From: DAIOEK01 sp963708715
GTDB taxonomy: Bacteria; Chloroflexota; Anaerolineae; Anaerolineales; Anaerolineaceae
Direction: 5' to 3'
Assembly: GCA_963708715.1 (NCBI GenBank)
Contig: CAVPSU010000001.1
Location: 1,116,001-1,180,000, forward strand
Length of the DNA stretch: 64,000 nucleotides
Shown: in pieces, positions 9,543 to 19,276 of the stretch
How positions within the stretch are numbered: the stretch's first letter is position 1
How the letters are laid out: each line of letters begins with the position of its first letter
Notes under the pieces: model-generated
The model's input: only the letters and a program-made list of their open reading frames with translations
What the model was told of the DNA's origin: nothing
The model's database searches: none
Made by a program: the position numbers and the translations under genes

Positions 9543-10361
9543 AAATTAAAAGATCATGTTGTCCTGATCGGTTTTGGTCGGGTGGGAAAACACCTTGTGA
9601 ATGTATTAAACTCATTGAACATACCTATCGTGGTGATCGAATCAGATGCTGAACGGAGGGATATTCTAAACCAGCAGAAAATTCCAACACTTTACGGTGA
9701 TGCCGGAAATTCTGAGGTGATCATTCATGCCGGACACGAACGGGCAAGAGCCCTGATTATCACTGTGGCTGACGAGATGACGTCCTCATTAATCGTTACT
9801 GTTGCCAGGGATATAAATCCACAACTTCCTATAATCGGTCGTGCCACAACAGAGGAAGGAGGACGATACCTTTCCAAATTAGGCGCAAATCATATCGTCC
9901 ACCTTGAGTTGGAAGGTGGGTTGGAAGTGGTTCACCACACTCTTTTAAGTCTAGGGTTTCCGTTACGCGAAGTTCATGAATTTGCTGAAGCAGTGAGAAG
10001 AGACAGTTATGATGTCACGATTTCCACAGGTGAGGAGCATGAGACGCTCCATCACTTGTTGCATGCGATTGAGGGAATTGCCATCAGTTGGTTGGAGATC
10101 GAAGATTCAAGCCCGATTATTGTCAGTTCACTAGCTGAAGCAAATAACCGGTCGCAAACCGGTGCATCGGTGATCCGAGGAAATCAGTTGTTTTCCAACC
10201 CAAAATCGATCACAGTATTCGAAGCAAAAGACCGTATTGGTCTACTTGGGGAAGAAGATCAAATTGAAGCAGCCAGAGTTTTAATCAGTTCAAAAATTCA
10301 AAAGGAAACCGACAACGCACATGGAGAGGAGCGATTTCTTCCCCCTCAGAGCGAGGTTTGA
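9543..10361 (+). pseudogene. CPA2 (Kef/YbaL-type) antiporter, C-terminal TrkA-N/RCK part only
   Basis: The reading frame begins KLKDHVVLIGFGRVGKHLVN, exactly where the cytoplasmic RCK domain of Kef-type K+/H+ antiporters starts, and includes VVIESDAERRD and TLYGDAGNSEVI (NAD-binding Rossmann fold). A TrkA-C-like region follows (ASVIRGNQLFSNP). The ~380-residue membrane antiporter domain that should precede it is absent; instead only ~70 bp separate it from the divergent MFS start. No ATG or RBS is present at the open-frame start, and only an internal GTG at 9582 could initiate. It is most likely a truncated remnant, although a free RCK regulator is possible. Confidence 0.7.
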
Positions 10362-10370
10362 AAAGGATGA

Positions 10371-10655
10371 TCATTCATCGGATTTTTGTAATAATTGGAT
10401 AGCCATCGCCACGGCACCTAACGCACTTGATCTATTCCCCAGGAATGGCGATTGGATATATTCTTCGATTTTTTGCCCCAATTCCGCTGATTGCACATAC
10501 CCATTAATGATTTCTTTCACTTTCTCACGTGCCATTTGGATCAATCCCTGGTGTTGGGGAACCCCGCCACCGAGAATGATACGTCGGGGAGAATAGGCAT
10601 AAATCAGATTTACCAGGGCAAGCGCGATGTACTCTGCTTCCAAATCCCAGGCTGG
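10371..10655 (-). pseudogene. ROK-family sugar kinase, C-terminal fragment
   Basis: About 94 residues of the end of a ROK kinase or transcriptional repressor: LVNLIYAYSPRRIILGGGVP is the conserved late ROK strand and glycine turn, followed by a helical end with GNRSSALGAVAMA. The catalytic domain with the zinc-binding GHxxxD/CxCGxxGCxE motif is missing. The frame continues to about 10655 (WDLEAEYIALAL) and then meets unrelated sequence, so 10655 is a sharp breakpoint. Confidence 0.75.
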
Positions 10656-12055
10656 TTATGACCTCGGCTGCTGGGGCGTGCAACTATATGAAGCAGCAGG
10701 TAACCGAAGAGGTTAAATTACTGGACTTGACATTTCACCAGCCAAATACCACCATCCGAAGCCGCGGATTCATCGAAGGGTTGAACAAAACCTCCCCGTC
10801 TTTCGAAACTGTCTTATCCATCAATTCGCAATCAAGGTACAGCACCGCCTATCAACTATCAAAAGATGCGCTGACTGTATACCCCCAAATTAACCTGATC
10901 TTCGCCATCAATGACATTACAGCGTGGAGCAGCGATCAACGCCTGTCGGGATCTGGAGATCGATCCTAAATAGAAGACAGTGATCGCATTCGGATTGGAG
11001 GGGGAGACGCTCAAGAATGAGTAAATGGTTCCGGGCAGCTATTGTAAAGCTGCCTTCGCAATGTTTCCTGAGATCGTCAGCTTGACCTGTGTGGAAGGGG
11101 CGATCACTGCCTTTAACCATGAGTCTCAGCCCAATCGATATATTACTCCTCATATTATCCTGACAGCAACGACCCTGCCGATTACTACTCAAAAACACCT
11201 TCCGGTTGGTCTTTATATGGGAATACGGTCCGGCAAAATTTAGAAATTCCAATTCAGATCGAAAGGGAAAAACTCCACCCTATCAAAAAGCTTCCGAAAC
11301 AGATCGGTCTGATCGTACCGTTTACGGAACATGAGTGGTATAAGAATCTGACCACACTTTTAAAAAAATATGCCGGGGAATATAAAATCGGTCTGCAGGT
11401 GATCGATGCGGATCAGAATGTCCGGGATGAAGTGGATATCCGGCGCCGGGAAATCGCCGTAAAAGCAGCCACATTGGTCGAGCCTGGCGATGTGATTTTG
11501 GTTGATGGTGGACCTATAGCCGAGTACCTGGCTGAAGAATTAAAAGGAAAGAAAGAAATTACGGTAATTACTAATTCGGTGGTTGTCTTTGATACATTGA
11601 ACCGTACCCCAGACATGATACTCATCTCGACGGGTGGTGCCTTACGACCTACCACACAGATGCTGGTTGGTCCAACAGCCGAAGGTGCTTTGAAAGAGTT
11701 ACGTGCGGATAAATTATTTTTAATGGTAAGTGGCATCACCCTTAATTTTGGGCTATCCCACCACACCATCTCCGAGGTCACCATCAAACAAGCCATGATC
11801 CATTCGGCTCGCGAGGTGATTGTCCTGGCAGATCATACTGCGTTTGGACTGGAAGTCGGCATCCAGGTTGCCCCATTGAAGGCAGCTCAAAAACTATTTA
11901 CCGATGATGCTCTTCCACCAGCACCCGATTGGATATTTCCAAGATGGGAATCCAGATTATTTTGGCATGACCATTTCATGACTCTTTATTGCTGCCATTT
12001 CCGCGGAATATTTTCTTTTATAGTGCGGTTCAGCCTGTGTTTTTCTGGTATTTGA
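10656..12055 (+). pseudogene. Decayed sugar-binding/DeoR-sensor fusion regulator
   Basis: Pieces in three frames reconstruct one protein. First a periplasmic-binding-protein/LacI-like ligand domain (GYDLGCWGVQLYEAA, then RGFIEGLNKTSPSF, YPQINLIFAINDITA, KTVIAFGLEGE, NRYITPHIILT). Then, in one clean frame from about 11162, LPKQIGLIVPFTEHEWYKNL leads into a DeoR C-terminal sensor (RRREIAVKAATLVEPGDVIL, VDGGPIAEYLAEEL, VITNSVVVF, VIVLADHTAF). At least two frameshifts and in-frame stops near 10968 and 11024 disrupt it. The DNA-binding N-terminus is missing at the junction with the ROK fragment. The last ~30 residues before 12055 look non-native. Confidence 0.7.
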
Positions 12056-12529
12056 TTATGGTAGAGTGAAAATATATTCTTCGATCTCAGTACCGCGAGC
12101 TCTAGCGAATCCGATTTCCTCACCAGTGATAGCGAATCCACATTTTTGTAGAACCCGGATGGAACCGGCGTTATCCTTAGCGGCGTGAGCGTAAAGTGGG
12201 CGTTCGTCGATAATCTGCAGGAATTCCATCAAAGCTTGTGAAGCGATCCCTTTCCCCCAAAACTCCTTACCAAGCCAGTAGCCGACCTCCCTTTCACCAA
12301 ACATAATGAAGCTTAATACGTATCCAGCCACGTTTCCAAGGTAGAGAATTGTCATCATCTTGATGGAAGGATCGTTCAATATTTTTTCCCAATGTTCATC
12401 AAATCCTATTTTGTCCATTGGATCGCGCCGGGTAAAGGCTGCCATATAATTGGCATCCGGGTCTTTCTGTTGCTCAAAGAATACAGGTAAATCATCCGAC
12501 ACAACATGTCTAATGACTACATCTGGCAA
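12056..12529 (-). CDS. GNAT acetyltransferase, RimJ/RimL type
   Basis: A 157-residue GNAT of the RimJ/RimL group, usually acting on protein N-termini or small amines. Signatures: VVIRHVVSDDLPVFFEQQ at the start, REVGYWLGKEFWGKGIASQA (acetyl-CoA loop), and AKDNAGSIRVLQKCGF near the C-terminus. The only in-frame start before a stop is TTG 12529; no clear RBS is visible. It is convergent with the decayed DeoR-type remnant. Confidence 0.85.
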   Translation of the reverse strand: MPDVVIRHVVSDDLPVFFEQQKDPDANYMAAFTRRDPMDKIGFDEHWEKILNDPSIKMMTILYLGNVAGYVLSFIMFGEREVGYWLGKEFWGKGIASQALMEFLQIIDERPLYAHAAKDNAGSIRVLQKCGFAITGEEIGFARARGTEIEEYIFTLP

Positions 12530-12590
12530 TAAACTTCGATCGTTAGCTTATGAAATAGATCGCTCAAAATGAACCGAAATGGAGGAAATG

Positions 12591-12710
12591 ATGCTAAAAT
12601 TAAATGAGTTCAGCAACAACCATCACCCTTCCAAGGTGAAAATGTTGGCAAAATATATCCGACGTGGAATTTCGGTATATTATATTTTTTCTAAAATTGC
12701 AACTCAATGA
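12591..12710 (+). CDS. Possible short upstream peptide coupled to the ferric-reductase-like gene
   Basis: GGAGG lies just before two consecutive ATG codons (12588 and 12591). The 39-residue frame (starts MLKLNEFSNNHHPSKVKMLA, ends SKIATQ) stops at 12708-12710, 12 bases before the likely TTG start of the next gene and overlapping its RBS. The arrangement suggests translational coupling or a leader peptide. No homology was recognised, and a chance frame is possible. Confidence 0.4.
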   Translation: MLKLNEFSNNHHPSKVKMLAKYIRRGISVYYIFSKIATQ

Positions 12711-12721
12711 GGAGTTTCCCT

Positions 12722-13948
12722 TTGAAAAATATCAGAGGTATTTTACTTATCGCAGGTACAGCGCTCATTACCTTTTTCCTCTGGTTCTTGGCGGTTCCAA
12801 CACAACCGCTCGTTCCGCTTGACCGAGTAAGTTATATCATCTCCGGGTTAGCCCTCAGCGGTCTCTTCCTTAACTTTCTCCTGGCAACGCGCAACAAGAC
12901 TCTTGAGAAATGGTTCAACGGTCTCGATAAAATCTATATTTATCATAAATACACTGCCATCGTGACGATTGGACTGCTCTTTATCCATGCGGCCATTGGG
13001 GACCAACTCAAGACGTCCGACCAGATAACCCTACCAGCTGCACTCGGCGATTTTGCATTGTTTGCGATGGTTGTGCTGGTGGGAATCACCTTGTTTGATA
13101 AGCGATTGTCGTATGAAAAATGGCGCTTCACTCATAAATTGATGATCGTTCCGTACATTTTTGGCTTGTTTCACACCTATACTTCCAGCCACATCCCATT
13201 ACTGAGATTTTCTGCGCTCAGTCTTTGGGTTGGCGCTACTGCCATCATTGGCTTGTTTTCAGCTGTATACATTATTTTCTTCTACCAAAAAATTCGTTTC
13301 CATCAAAACGGAACGGTAACCAACATTGTGAAATTTGGCCCCAAAATTTTGGAATGGGAAATCACGCTGAACTCCCCGATTCAATTTTCGCAAGGTCAGT
13401 TCATCTTTATCAAGGTCTTCCAGGACGGTTTTGAAGAAGCCCCGCATCCCTTTTCAATTTCTGGCGGCTCGGGTAACAAAATTACTTTAACCACTAAGGT
13501 TTCTGGAGATTTTACTGCCCAATTGTTTGATGCTTTGGATCTTGGCACGAAGGTGTCTATTGAAGGTCCATACGGTTTGATGGATTTTAGCAGCGGTAAA
13601 AAGAAGCAGCTCTGGGTGGCAGGTGGAATTGGCATCACCCCTTTCATGGCTTATTTGCGTGACAGCCACCCCGATCAGGAAATCGAACTTTATTACTCTT
13701 ATCAAGGTACTGATTCTGGTGTCTATCGGGAGTATATCGAGGAGTACCAGAAAAAGAATGCTTCCTTCACCGCACATTTCATTGATACTGCAAAGATGCT
13801 CTTCTTGAGTTTTGACGGTATCCACATCGATGGAGATACGAGCATCTTCATGTGCGGGCCAGCGAAAATGATTAAGGGATATGCCAATTATTTCAAGAAA
13901 AACCTCAAAGAAGCGGATATCACCTACGAAGCTTTTAAATTAAGGTAA
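12722..13948 (+). CDS. Ferric-reductase-like transmembrane flavoprotein (heme b/FAD/NAD(P))
   Basis: A 408-residue membrane oxidoreductase. Residues ~1-200 hold six helices with heme-ligand histidines in KIYIYHKYTAIV, LLFIHAAIGD, FTHKLMIVP and GLFHTYTSSHI. An FAD domain follows (ILEWEITL, QFIFIKVF, HPFSISGG in R-x-Y-S/T-like position) and an NAD(P) domain (LWVAGGIGITPFMAYL, FMCGPAKMIKGYA). It would move electrons from NAD(P)H via FAD and heme across the membrane. TTG 12722 has GAGGAG seven bases upstream, better than the earlier ATG at 12707. A strong terminator follows. Confidence 0.85.
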   Translation: MKNIRGILLIAGTALITFFLWFLAVPTQPLVPLDRVSYIISGLALSGLFLNFLLATRNKTLEKWFNGLDKIYIYHKYTAIVTIGLLFIHAAIGDQLKTSDQITLPAALGDFALFAMVVLVGITLFDKRLSYEKWRFTHKLMIVPYIFGLFHTYTSSHIPLLRFSALSLWVGATAIIGLFSAVYIIFFYQKIRFHQNGTVTNIVKFGPKILEWEITLNSPIQFSQGQFIFIKVFQDGFEEAPHPFSISGGSGNKITLTTKVSGDFTAQLFDALDLGTKVSIEGPYGLMDFSSGKKKQLWVAGGIGITPFMAYLRDSHPDQEIELYYSYQGTDSGVYREYIEEYQKKNASFTAHFIDTAKMLFLSFDGIHIDGDTSIFMCGPAKMIKGYANYFKKNLKEADITYEAFKLR

Positions 13949-13970
13949 TTTTTTTGTGAAGTTAAGTAAG

Positions 13971-14017
13971 AGGTTCACCGGCTGGGCTACCTTGCATTGG
14001 CCGGTGAACCTTGTTTT
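13971..14017 (+). terminator. Terminator after the ferric-reductase-like gene
   Basis: A 12-bp perfect stem (AGGTTCACCGGC at 13971-13982 with GCCGGTGAACCT at 14000-14011) followed by TGTTTTT. Confidence 0.85.
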
Positions 14018-14229
14018 TACACAGTACAGATTAAATAACCGGAGTGTTGATATACAGTTATACTCTTTTGATTTCCAATATTATATATTTTTTTGATGCA
14101 GGTCTTGAAATTTGACTCTATTTGTGTTTTACCCGGTTGGTTGCTTGTAGAAAAAAATCATCCCATGGGCAAGTTGACCAGGTTAAATACTGACTTAAAT
14201 GATGACAGATGTCTGCTGAACTGTAGTCT

Positions 14230-14991
14230 CTATCTACTTGCCAGTGCGGCATATCCATTCTGTACCAAATTATAGTAAATATCGGAAAGCATGGTATAGC
14301 TGATCCTGGTGGTTGGTATAAAACCTTCAGGTTCCCCCGTAGAATTTTCCTTGTCTACAGGCTCGTAATGGAGTTCGACTCCAACATCCATTGCGTTGAT
14401 CTGATCTTTTTTTGACAATCTCAAAATTGAAATATCCAGGCTGGCTTTGGCAGGCTCGCCAAGGCTGATAAATGTTTTATTCAACGTATCCAGTCGATAG
14501 GAAGTCCGATATGCCAACACATAGGAGCAAATAAAACATGAAAGATCACTATCAAATCGATCGACCTCAGATACCAAATTCAGAATTGTGACCGTTTCTT
14601 CCCAGGCTTTTGAAATATCGGACGCAGTTATCCGTTTCTTAACTGAGATCGTATGGACAACGGAATGGAGCATTGCCAGGGCAGTTCCATCCGAATTTTC
14701 AGCTAGCAAAGGATATCTGGCATCCAGAATCAGGATATCGATCGGAGGAGAAAGTCGTCCATTGGGCGAGATGAAATTACCGGTTACAACATTGAAAGAA
14801 TATGGCAAATACCGTTTTAGAAATGCGATTACCGGGATCTCACCATTCTTGCCTATGGAACGGTTGCGCGAGGTTGTGCTTAATGCCTGATCGATCGTTG
14901 CTAAAAGGTAATTTTCTTCTTTGATAAGAATTGGATTTGATTTTCCATGCTCGCGAACGATTATATTTTTCTCATTCAACCTGTTCATCAT
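14230..14991 (-). CDS. DUF6602-like nuclease-fold protein
   Basis: A 253-residue protein resembling the DUF6602 group. RSIGKNGEIPVIAFLKRYLP opens the domain, FNVVTGNFISPNGRLSPPID gives the aspartate-bearing segment and ILILDARYPLL follows; the pattern (G-E, then D-I-x-I-x-D, then a later V-K-K in TISVKKRITA) is that of a restriction-endonuclease-like fold. Such proteins often accompany defence genes, but none is adjacent here. GGAG lies just before ATG 14991. Function is inferred from pattern only. Confidence 0.6.
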   Translation of the reverse strand: MMNRLNEKNIIVREHGKSNPILIKEENYLLATIDQALSTTSRNRSIGKNGEIPVIAFLKRYLPYSFNVVTGNFISPNGRLSPPIDILILDARYPLLAENSDGTALAMLHSVVHTISVKKRITASDISKAWEETVTILNLVSEVDRFDSDLSCFICSYVLAYRTSYRLDTLNKTFISLGEPAKASLDISILRLSKKDQINAMDVGVELHYEPVDKENSTGEPEGFIPTTRISYTMLSDIYYNLVQNGYAALASR

Positions 14992-15211
14992 GTACTCCTA
15001 CCAGCCAACTTGATCAGGAGTATGGAGTATCACATTCGATAAATGGATATATTGTTGTTCACTTAGTGTCGGTTTCTTTATCGCTATTATACAAATTCCG
15101 TCTGACTCATTCAATTAGGAGTTAATGACACCAGACCAGGCGGTATCGGTCTGGCAATTATTCAATACCGATTGAATTGTTAGAAGCCTTGTTGAATTCC
15201 CGACTAGTTCA

Positions 15212-16405
15212 TTACCCGGAAATTAACCCTGAAAGATCGGATGATTTATAAGAATGACCCTCCATGATGATCTGACGTGCGGATTCGATCTGACCCCAGG
15301 TATTCCAAAGTAAGATTCCCCTTACCTTTTGATCTTTGAGATAGTAAATGACACCTTTTTGGAAGGGATCCTTCCAATCTTCAACGACATCCAATCTTGA
15401 ATAAAGCTCTCCGACACCTTCATAGCCAAGATCAAAAAGGTCCGAATAGAAAAATGGAAGGTGATGATATGGGGATTCCTTACTTGCCATATTAATCCCG
15501 GCATTTTTTCCCATCGCATTCGCATTATCTTCATGTTCCACCCGCATCTGACGATGCAGGGCAATATTATTGAACGACGCAACATCACCCGCCGCATACA
15601 CATCTGGTTGATTGGTGCGCAAGAAGTCATCAACGAGTATTCCACCGCCTGCCTCTGGTCCGGCTATCATTATGCCACTAGCCTGAGCCAGTTCGATATT
15701 CGGAAGGATCCCGATTCCAGCGATCAGATGATCCACCAAAAGTGTTTGACCATCCTTCGCCTGCAAGACAAATTGGTTGTTATTTCTGGTAATCGTTTGG
15801 ACATCAAATCCAGGATGGATATCTACACCCTTGTGGCGATAGTAATCTGTAATATATTGACTCAAGGCATTGGGAAATACCTGCGCGCCTATGCCGTCTT
15901 CTAGAAAAACCATGACTACCGTTTCGCCAATACTGGATAATGCCGCACCTATCTCCGACCCGATAAAACCACCCCCAATGATTCCGATTCGGGCTCCCTT
16001 GCCTGTCCAGCTTCGGGCAATATGGTAATCATCGAGGGTTCGAAGATATAAAATGTCTTCTGGCGCACCGGGAATACGACGTGGTCTGCCGCCGGTGGCA
16101 ATCAATAACTTCTTATAACCATACACATTTTTTGAATTGTCGAGCACCTCTTTTTTCGTTGGATCGAGAGAAATTGCAGTGCTATCCAGGAATATTTCCA
16201 TGTTATTTTCTGGCAGCTTGCGAAATATACCCTCCTCAGGTTTTCCTTGCCAAAGTTTTTTTGACAACGGTGGACGATTATAAGGTTTGTGACCTTCTGA
16301 ACTGATCATGCCAATAGTCCCATCAGGGTCAACTTCGCGGATCCCTAGAACGGCAGAGGCAGCGGTCACTCCACCTCCAATAATTAAATAATCATAAAGG
16401 GTCAT
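15212..16405 (-). CDS. FAD-dependent pyridine nucleotide-disulphide-type oxidoreductase (AIF/ferredoxin-reductase-like)
   Basis: A 397-residue two-Rossmann flavoprotein. FAD site: YLIIGGGVTAASAV at the N-terminus and the late GILVDDFLRTNQPDVYAAGD. NAD(P) site: IGIIGGGFIGSEIGAALS. The substrate-side motif KPYNRPPLSKKLW matches ferredoxin/rubredoxin reductases and AIF-type proteins rather than glutathione reductases (no redox-active C-x4-C). A C-terminal reductase-like domain ends the protein (FYSDLFDLGYEGVGEL). A hairpin near 15128-15152 (CCAGACC/GGTCTGG) may terminate it. Confidence 0.85.
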   Translation of the reverse strand: MTLYDYLIIGGGVTAASAVLGIREVDPDGTIGMISSEGHKPYNRPPLSKKLWQGKPEEGIFRKLPENNMEIFLDSTAISLDPTKKEVLDNSKNVYGYKKLLIATGGRPRRIPGAPEDILYLRTLDDYHIARSWTGKGARIGIIGGGFIGSEIGAALSSIGETVVMVFLEDGIGAQVFPNALSQYITDYYRHKGVDIHPGFDVQTITRNNNQFVLQAKDGQTLLVDHLIAGIGILPNIELAQASGIMIAGPEAGGGILVDDFLRTNQPDVYAAGDVASFNNIALHRQMRVEHEDNANAMGKNAGINMASKESPYHHLPFFYSDLFDLGYEGVGELYSRLDVVEDWKDPFQKGVIYYLKDQKVRGILLWNTWGQIESARQIIMEGHSYKSSDLSGLISG

Positions 16406-16647
16406 TGTTTTTCCATTCCGTTTCTCTAGATGTAAGGTGCATCATTATTTCTATTTGGATGTTCTCAGAAGCCAAAAGGTGCATTACACAAATGATAATT
16501 GCGGTTTATAGTAAGCATAAGATACGAACGCATAAGAATGATAGGGTACGGGTATCTGTTGGATCTGTCAACTGGTGTTCGACAAACATCTTGTAAAAAT
16601 ATATTCAGATCTTAATCTGATAATAAATATTGGTTAAGGAGGCATAA
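16406..16647. promoter_or_regulatory. Divergent promoter region between the oxidoreductase and cfa genes
   Basis: 242 bp between head-to-head genes. An AAGGAGG ribosome-binding site sits 6-7 bases before the cfa ATG at 16648. No clear operator palindrome was seen. Confidence 0.5.
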
Positions 16648-17769
16648 ATGGCTTCGCAAAAATCAGAGTCGGTCATTCGTGACCTTTTCGAGCTGGCAGG
16701 TGTGGAAATCAATGGGACGAATCCCTGGGACATCCAGATCCACGATCCGCGTCTTTATGACAGATTGCTCCGCGAAACTTCTCTCGGTTTGGGTGAGGCG
16801 TACATGGATGGGTGGTGGGATTCAGAATTAGTAGACCAGTTGATCGCTCATCTCCTTACGGCTGGTATCGAAAAGAAAGTGAAGGGAAACTGGAAGATCG
16901 TCTGGCAACTCCTCAAAGGTCGCCTTATCAACCTGCAATCTCCAGCCAGAGCATATGAAGTTGGCAGGAGACATTATGATCTGGGAAATGAGCTCTATAC
17001 TGCCATGCTTGATAAACGTTTGACCTATTCATGCGGGTACTGGAAAACAGCGAACAACCTGAATGAGGCGCAAGAAGCCAAATTGGACCTTGTCTGTCAA
17101 AAGATCGGTTTACAACCCGGAATGAAAGTGCTCGACATCGGTTGCGGATGGGGCAGCTTTGCCAAATTTGCAGCCGAAAGATATGGCGCCCAAGTAGTTG
17201 GTATAACTATATCAAAGGAGCAGATTGCATTAGGCTCAGAGCTGTGTAAAGGTCTTTCGGTTGAATTGCGGTTGGAAGATTACCGGTTGGTTTCAGGCGA
17301 ATTTGATTCCGTGATCTCAATCGGCAGCCTGGAGCATATCGGTTATAAAAACTATCGAACATACATGGAAGTTGTCGACCGGGTCTTAAAAAAGGACGGG
17401 ATCGCCTTGATCCATACCATTGGATCGAATACGAGCGTGACTGCCGGGGAACCCTGGACCGATAAATATATCTTCCCGAATGGTCTTTTACCATCCATTG
17501 CTCAGTTAGGGGATGCGATGGAGGAACAATTTGTCATGGAAGATTGGCATAACTTTGGCCCCTATTATGACAAGACATTGATGGCATGGGAAGCCAATTT
17601 TGAAAATTCCTGGAATAAGTTAATAATTCAATACGATGAACGCTTCCATCGGATGTGGCGTTATTATCTTCTGAGCAGTGCAGGCTCTTTCCGTGTCCGC
17701 AACCAGCAGCTGTGGCAGATCATCCTGACTCGGCGAGGCACACCACAGCCGAATTGCCGTATTTCGTGA
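16648..17769 (+). CDS. cfa: Cyclopropane-fatty-acyl-phospholipid synthase
   Basis: A 373-residue S-adenosylmethionine-dependent enzyme that methylenates unsaturated acyl chains of membrane phospholipids. N-terminal region: AGVEINGTNPWDIQIHDPRL and LGLGEAYMDGWWD. SAM site: MKVLDIGCGWGSFAKFAAER, preceded by RHYDLGNELYTAMLD and LTYSCGYWK (the bicarbonate/active-site Cys region). Late motifs IFPNGLLPS and FGPYYDKTLMAWE are also present. Length and ends match the family. It is a membrane-stress enzyme; the divergent neighbour is a redox flavoprotein. Confidence 0.95.
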   Translation: MASQKSESVIRDLFELAGVEINGTNPWDIQIHDPRLYDRLLRETSLGLGEAYMDGWWDSELVDQLIAHLLTAGIEKKVKGNWKIVWQLLKGRLINLQSPARAYEVGRRHYDLGNELYTAMLDKRLTYSCGYWKTANNLNEAQEAKLDLVCQKIGLQPGMKVLDIGCGWGSFAKFAAERYGAQVVGITISKEQIALGSELCKGLSVELRLEDYRLVSGEFDSVISIGSLEHIGYKNYRTYMEVVDRVLKKDGIALIHTIGSNTSVTAGEPWTDKYIFPNGLLPSIAQLGDAMEEQFVMEDWHNFGPYYDKTLMAWEANFENSWNKLIIQYDERFHRMWRYYLLSSAGSFRVRNQQLWQIILTRRGTPQPNCRIS

Positions 17770-17927
17770 TCCCCTTACAGTTCAATCAGTCGAAAGAACA
17801 ATACATGAGATGCGGATTACATGGTTAATGAACTTGAATGCGGTTAGTGGTAAGGTACATTTAAAGTGAATCCAATTACTGGAATTACGGCTTAGTTGGG
17901 AACACGATCTAGAATGACCAACCTGGC

Positions 17928-18317
17928 TTACCCTGAGGCAGGCTTACGCAATTCCGTATCGATCAGGAATCTCTTCTTGAAAAGCAGATAGATCAAAGCA
18001 CAAATGGCAGGAACAACGGCGATCATATCGGCCAGGCCAAAATCATCAAACAATGGCAGAAGGATGGATATCACCAGCAGTATGACTGCCGTGAAGTAAT
18101 ACAATCGTCGCCGTAAACGTAATAAAAACCCAAGCAACACTAGAATTGCCCCATACACGATCATTCCCACCGATATGATCACCAATACCCAAAATGGGGC
18201 TTTGGAGTTTGGATCGATCAGAAATATCCCGGCAATACCTACCACAAGCCACAGTAATGCATTTAAGAATAACAATCCCTGCCCGATCCATACAACCATT
18301 TTTGCTCTTTTCATCAT
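17928..18317 (-). CDS. Four-helix membrane protein of unknown function
   Basis: A 129-residue integral membrane protein with four predicted helices (VVWIGQGLLFLNALLWLVVG, VLVIISVGMIVYGAILVLLG, YYFTAVILLVISILLPL, MIAVVPAICALIYLLF) and a basic loop RLRRRLYY. No family is recognised beyond small DUF-type membrane proteins. Short distance to the divergent NADP-oxidoreductase gene. Confidence 0.7.
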   Translation of the reverse strand: MMKRAKMVVWIGQGLLFLNALLWLVVGIAGIFLIDPNSKAPFWVLVIISVGMIVYGAILVLLGFLLRLRRRLYYFTAVILLVISILLPLFDDFGLADMIAVVPAICALIYLLFKKRFLIDTELRKPASG

Positions 18318-18486
18318 ATCCTCTGCCCCGATCCGATAGTTGATTCTACATCACTAATTTTACGCTAGTAACTTATCCATATCATTTACATCTGATATAA
18401 GATGCATTAAGGGTATATGTCTTCAGGCAAGAGTAGAAAAGAAGAATTACCTGGGTGGATAAAATTCAAATTTTAGGAGATCTTGT

Positions 18487-19083
18487 ATGAATATCACAAT
18501 TATTGGGACTGGTAAGATGGGAAGCAGCCTTGGCACATTGGCTGACAAAGCAGGACATAAAGTTTCCTACGCCTCCCGCGACCCCCAAAAACCGGTATTG
18601 CCGGCTATTCGAAATGCAGATATGGTCATATTTGCTGTTCCATATGAAAGCGCGATCGAACTCGCTGAAAACCCGGAAGTCAGAGCAAAGCTCAAAGGTA
18701 AAACGGTCGTTGATATTTCCAATCCGATTGGGGCTGATTTCGTCAGCCTTCTGGTAGGGCACACAACATCTGCTTCCGAGGAGATCGCTCGCAGATTACC
18801 CGAATCAAATGTAATAAAAGCATTCAATACTGTTTTTGCGGAAGTATTACGATTACGTGCTGATGGGATGAAGGTAAAGGCTCCTGTTTACGTATCCGGC
18901 GATGATGCCGAGGCAAAAAAACAGGTTGTTGACCTTGCTCAATCGTTTGGTTTTGAGACGATGGATGCCGGATCTCTTGCTTCTGCACGATATGTTGAAC
19001 CCCTTGCGGGTCTCCTCATTCAATTTGCATTTGCCAAAGGGATGGGTACGAAAATTGGCTTTACAATTGCTACTGTCGGCTAA
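18487..19083 (+). CDS. NADPH-dependent F420 reductase-like oxidoreductase
   Basis: A 198-residue Rossmann protein of the F420:NADP oxidoreductase/NAD-binding-2 type. MNITIIGTGKMGSSLGTLAD is the dinucleotide site, followed by SYASRDPQKP (NADP 2'-phosphate pocket), VIFAVPYESAIELA, VVDISNPIG, and KAFNTVFAEVL. These enzymes move hydride between NADPH and F420 or act on small substrates; no other F420 gene is in view. An AGGAG lies just upstream of the ATG, and a hairpin terminator follows. Confidence 0.85.
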   Translation: MNITIIGTGKMGSSLGTLADKAGHKVSYASRDPQKPVLPAIRNADMVIFAVPYESAIELAENPEVRAKLKGKTVVDISNPIGADFVSLLVGHTTSASEEIARRLPESNVIKAFNTVFAEVLRLRADGMKVKAPVYVSGDDAEAKKQVVDLAQSFGFETMDAGSLASARYVEPLAGLLIQFAFAKGMGTKIGFTIATVG

Positions 19084-19182
19084 GGGTATTATGGAGTAAT
19101 GATTCAATCCAAATGATCCCACAATTAGTAACCAAAACAGACTACTGGAAATAATAGTAGCCCACCTCATATGTGGGCAGAG

Positions 19183-19225
19183 AAAACGGTTCACTACTTC
19201 AAATCGTTGTGAACCGTTTTTATAT
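19183..19225 (+). terminator. Terminator after the NADP-oxidoreductase gene
   Basis: AAAACGGTTCAC (19183-19194) pairs perfectly with GTGAACCGTTTT (19209-19220), followed by TATATT. A smaller CCCAC/GTGGG hairpin precedes it at 19161-19177. Confidence 0.75.
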
Positions 19226-19276
19226 TGTCAGGGTGTGGAAATCAAATGCGATCCTAAATATTAATTTTCAAAAACC

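Noticed and set aside
9582..10361. Stand-alone TrkA potassium regulator
   Set aside because: Sequence begins exactly at the RCK part of CPA2 antiporters with no ATG or RBS and a truncated membrane domain; more likely a remnant.
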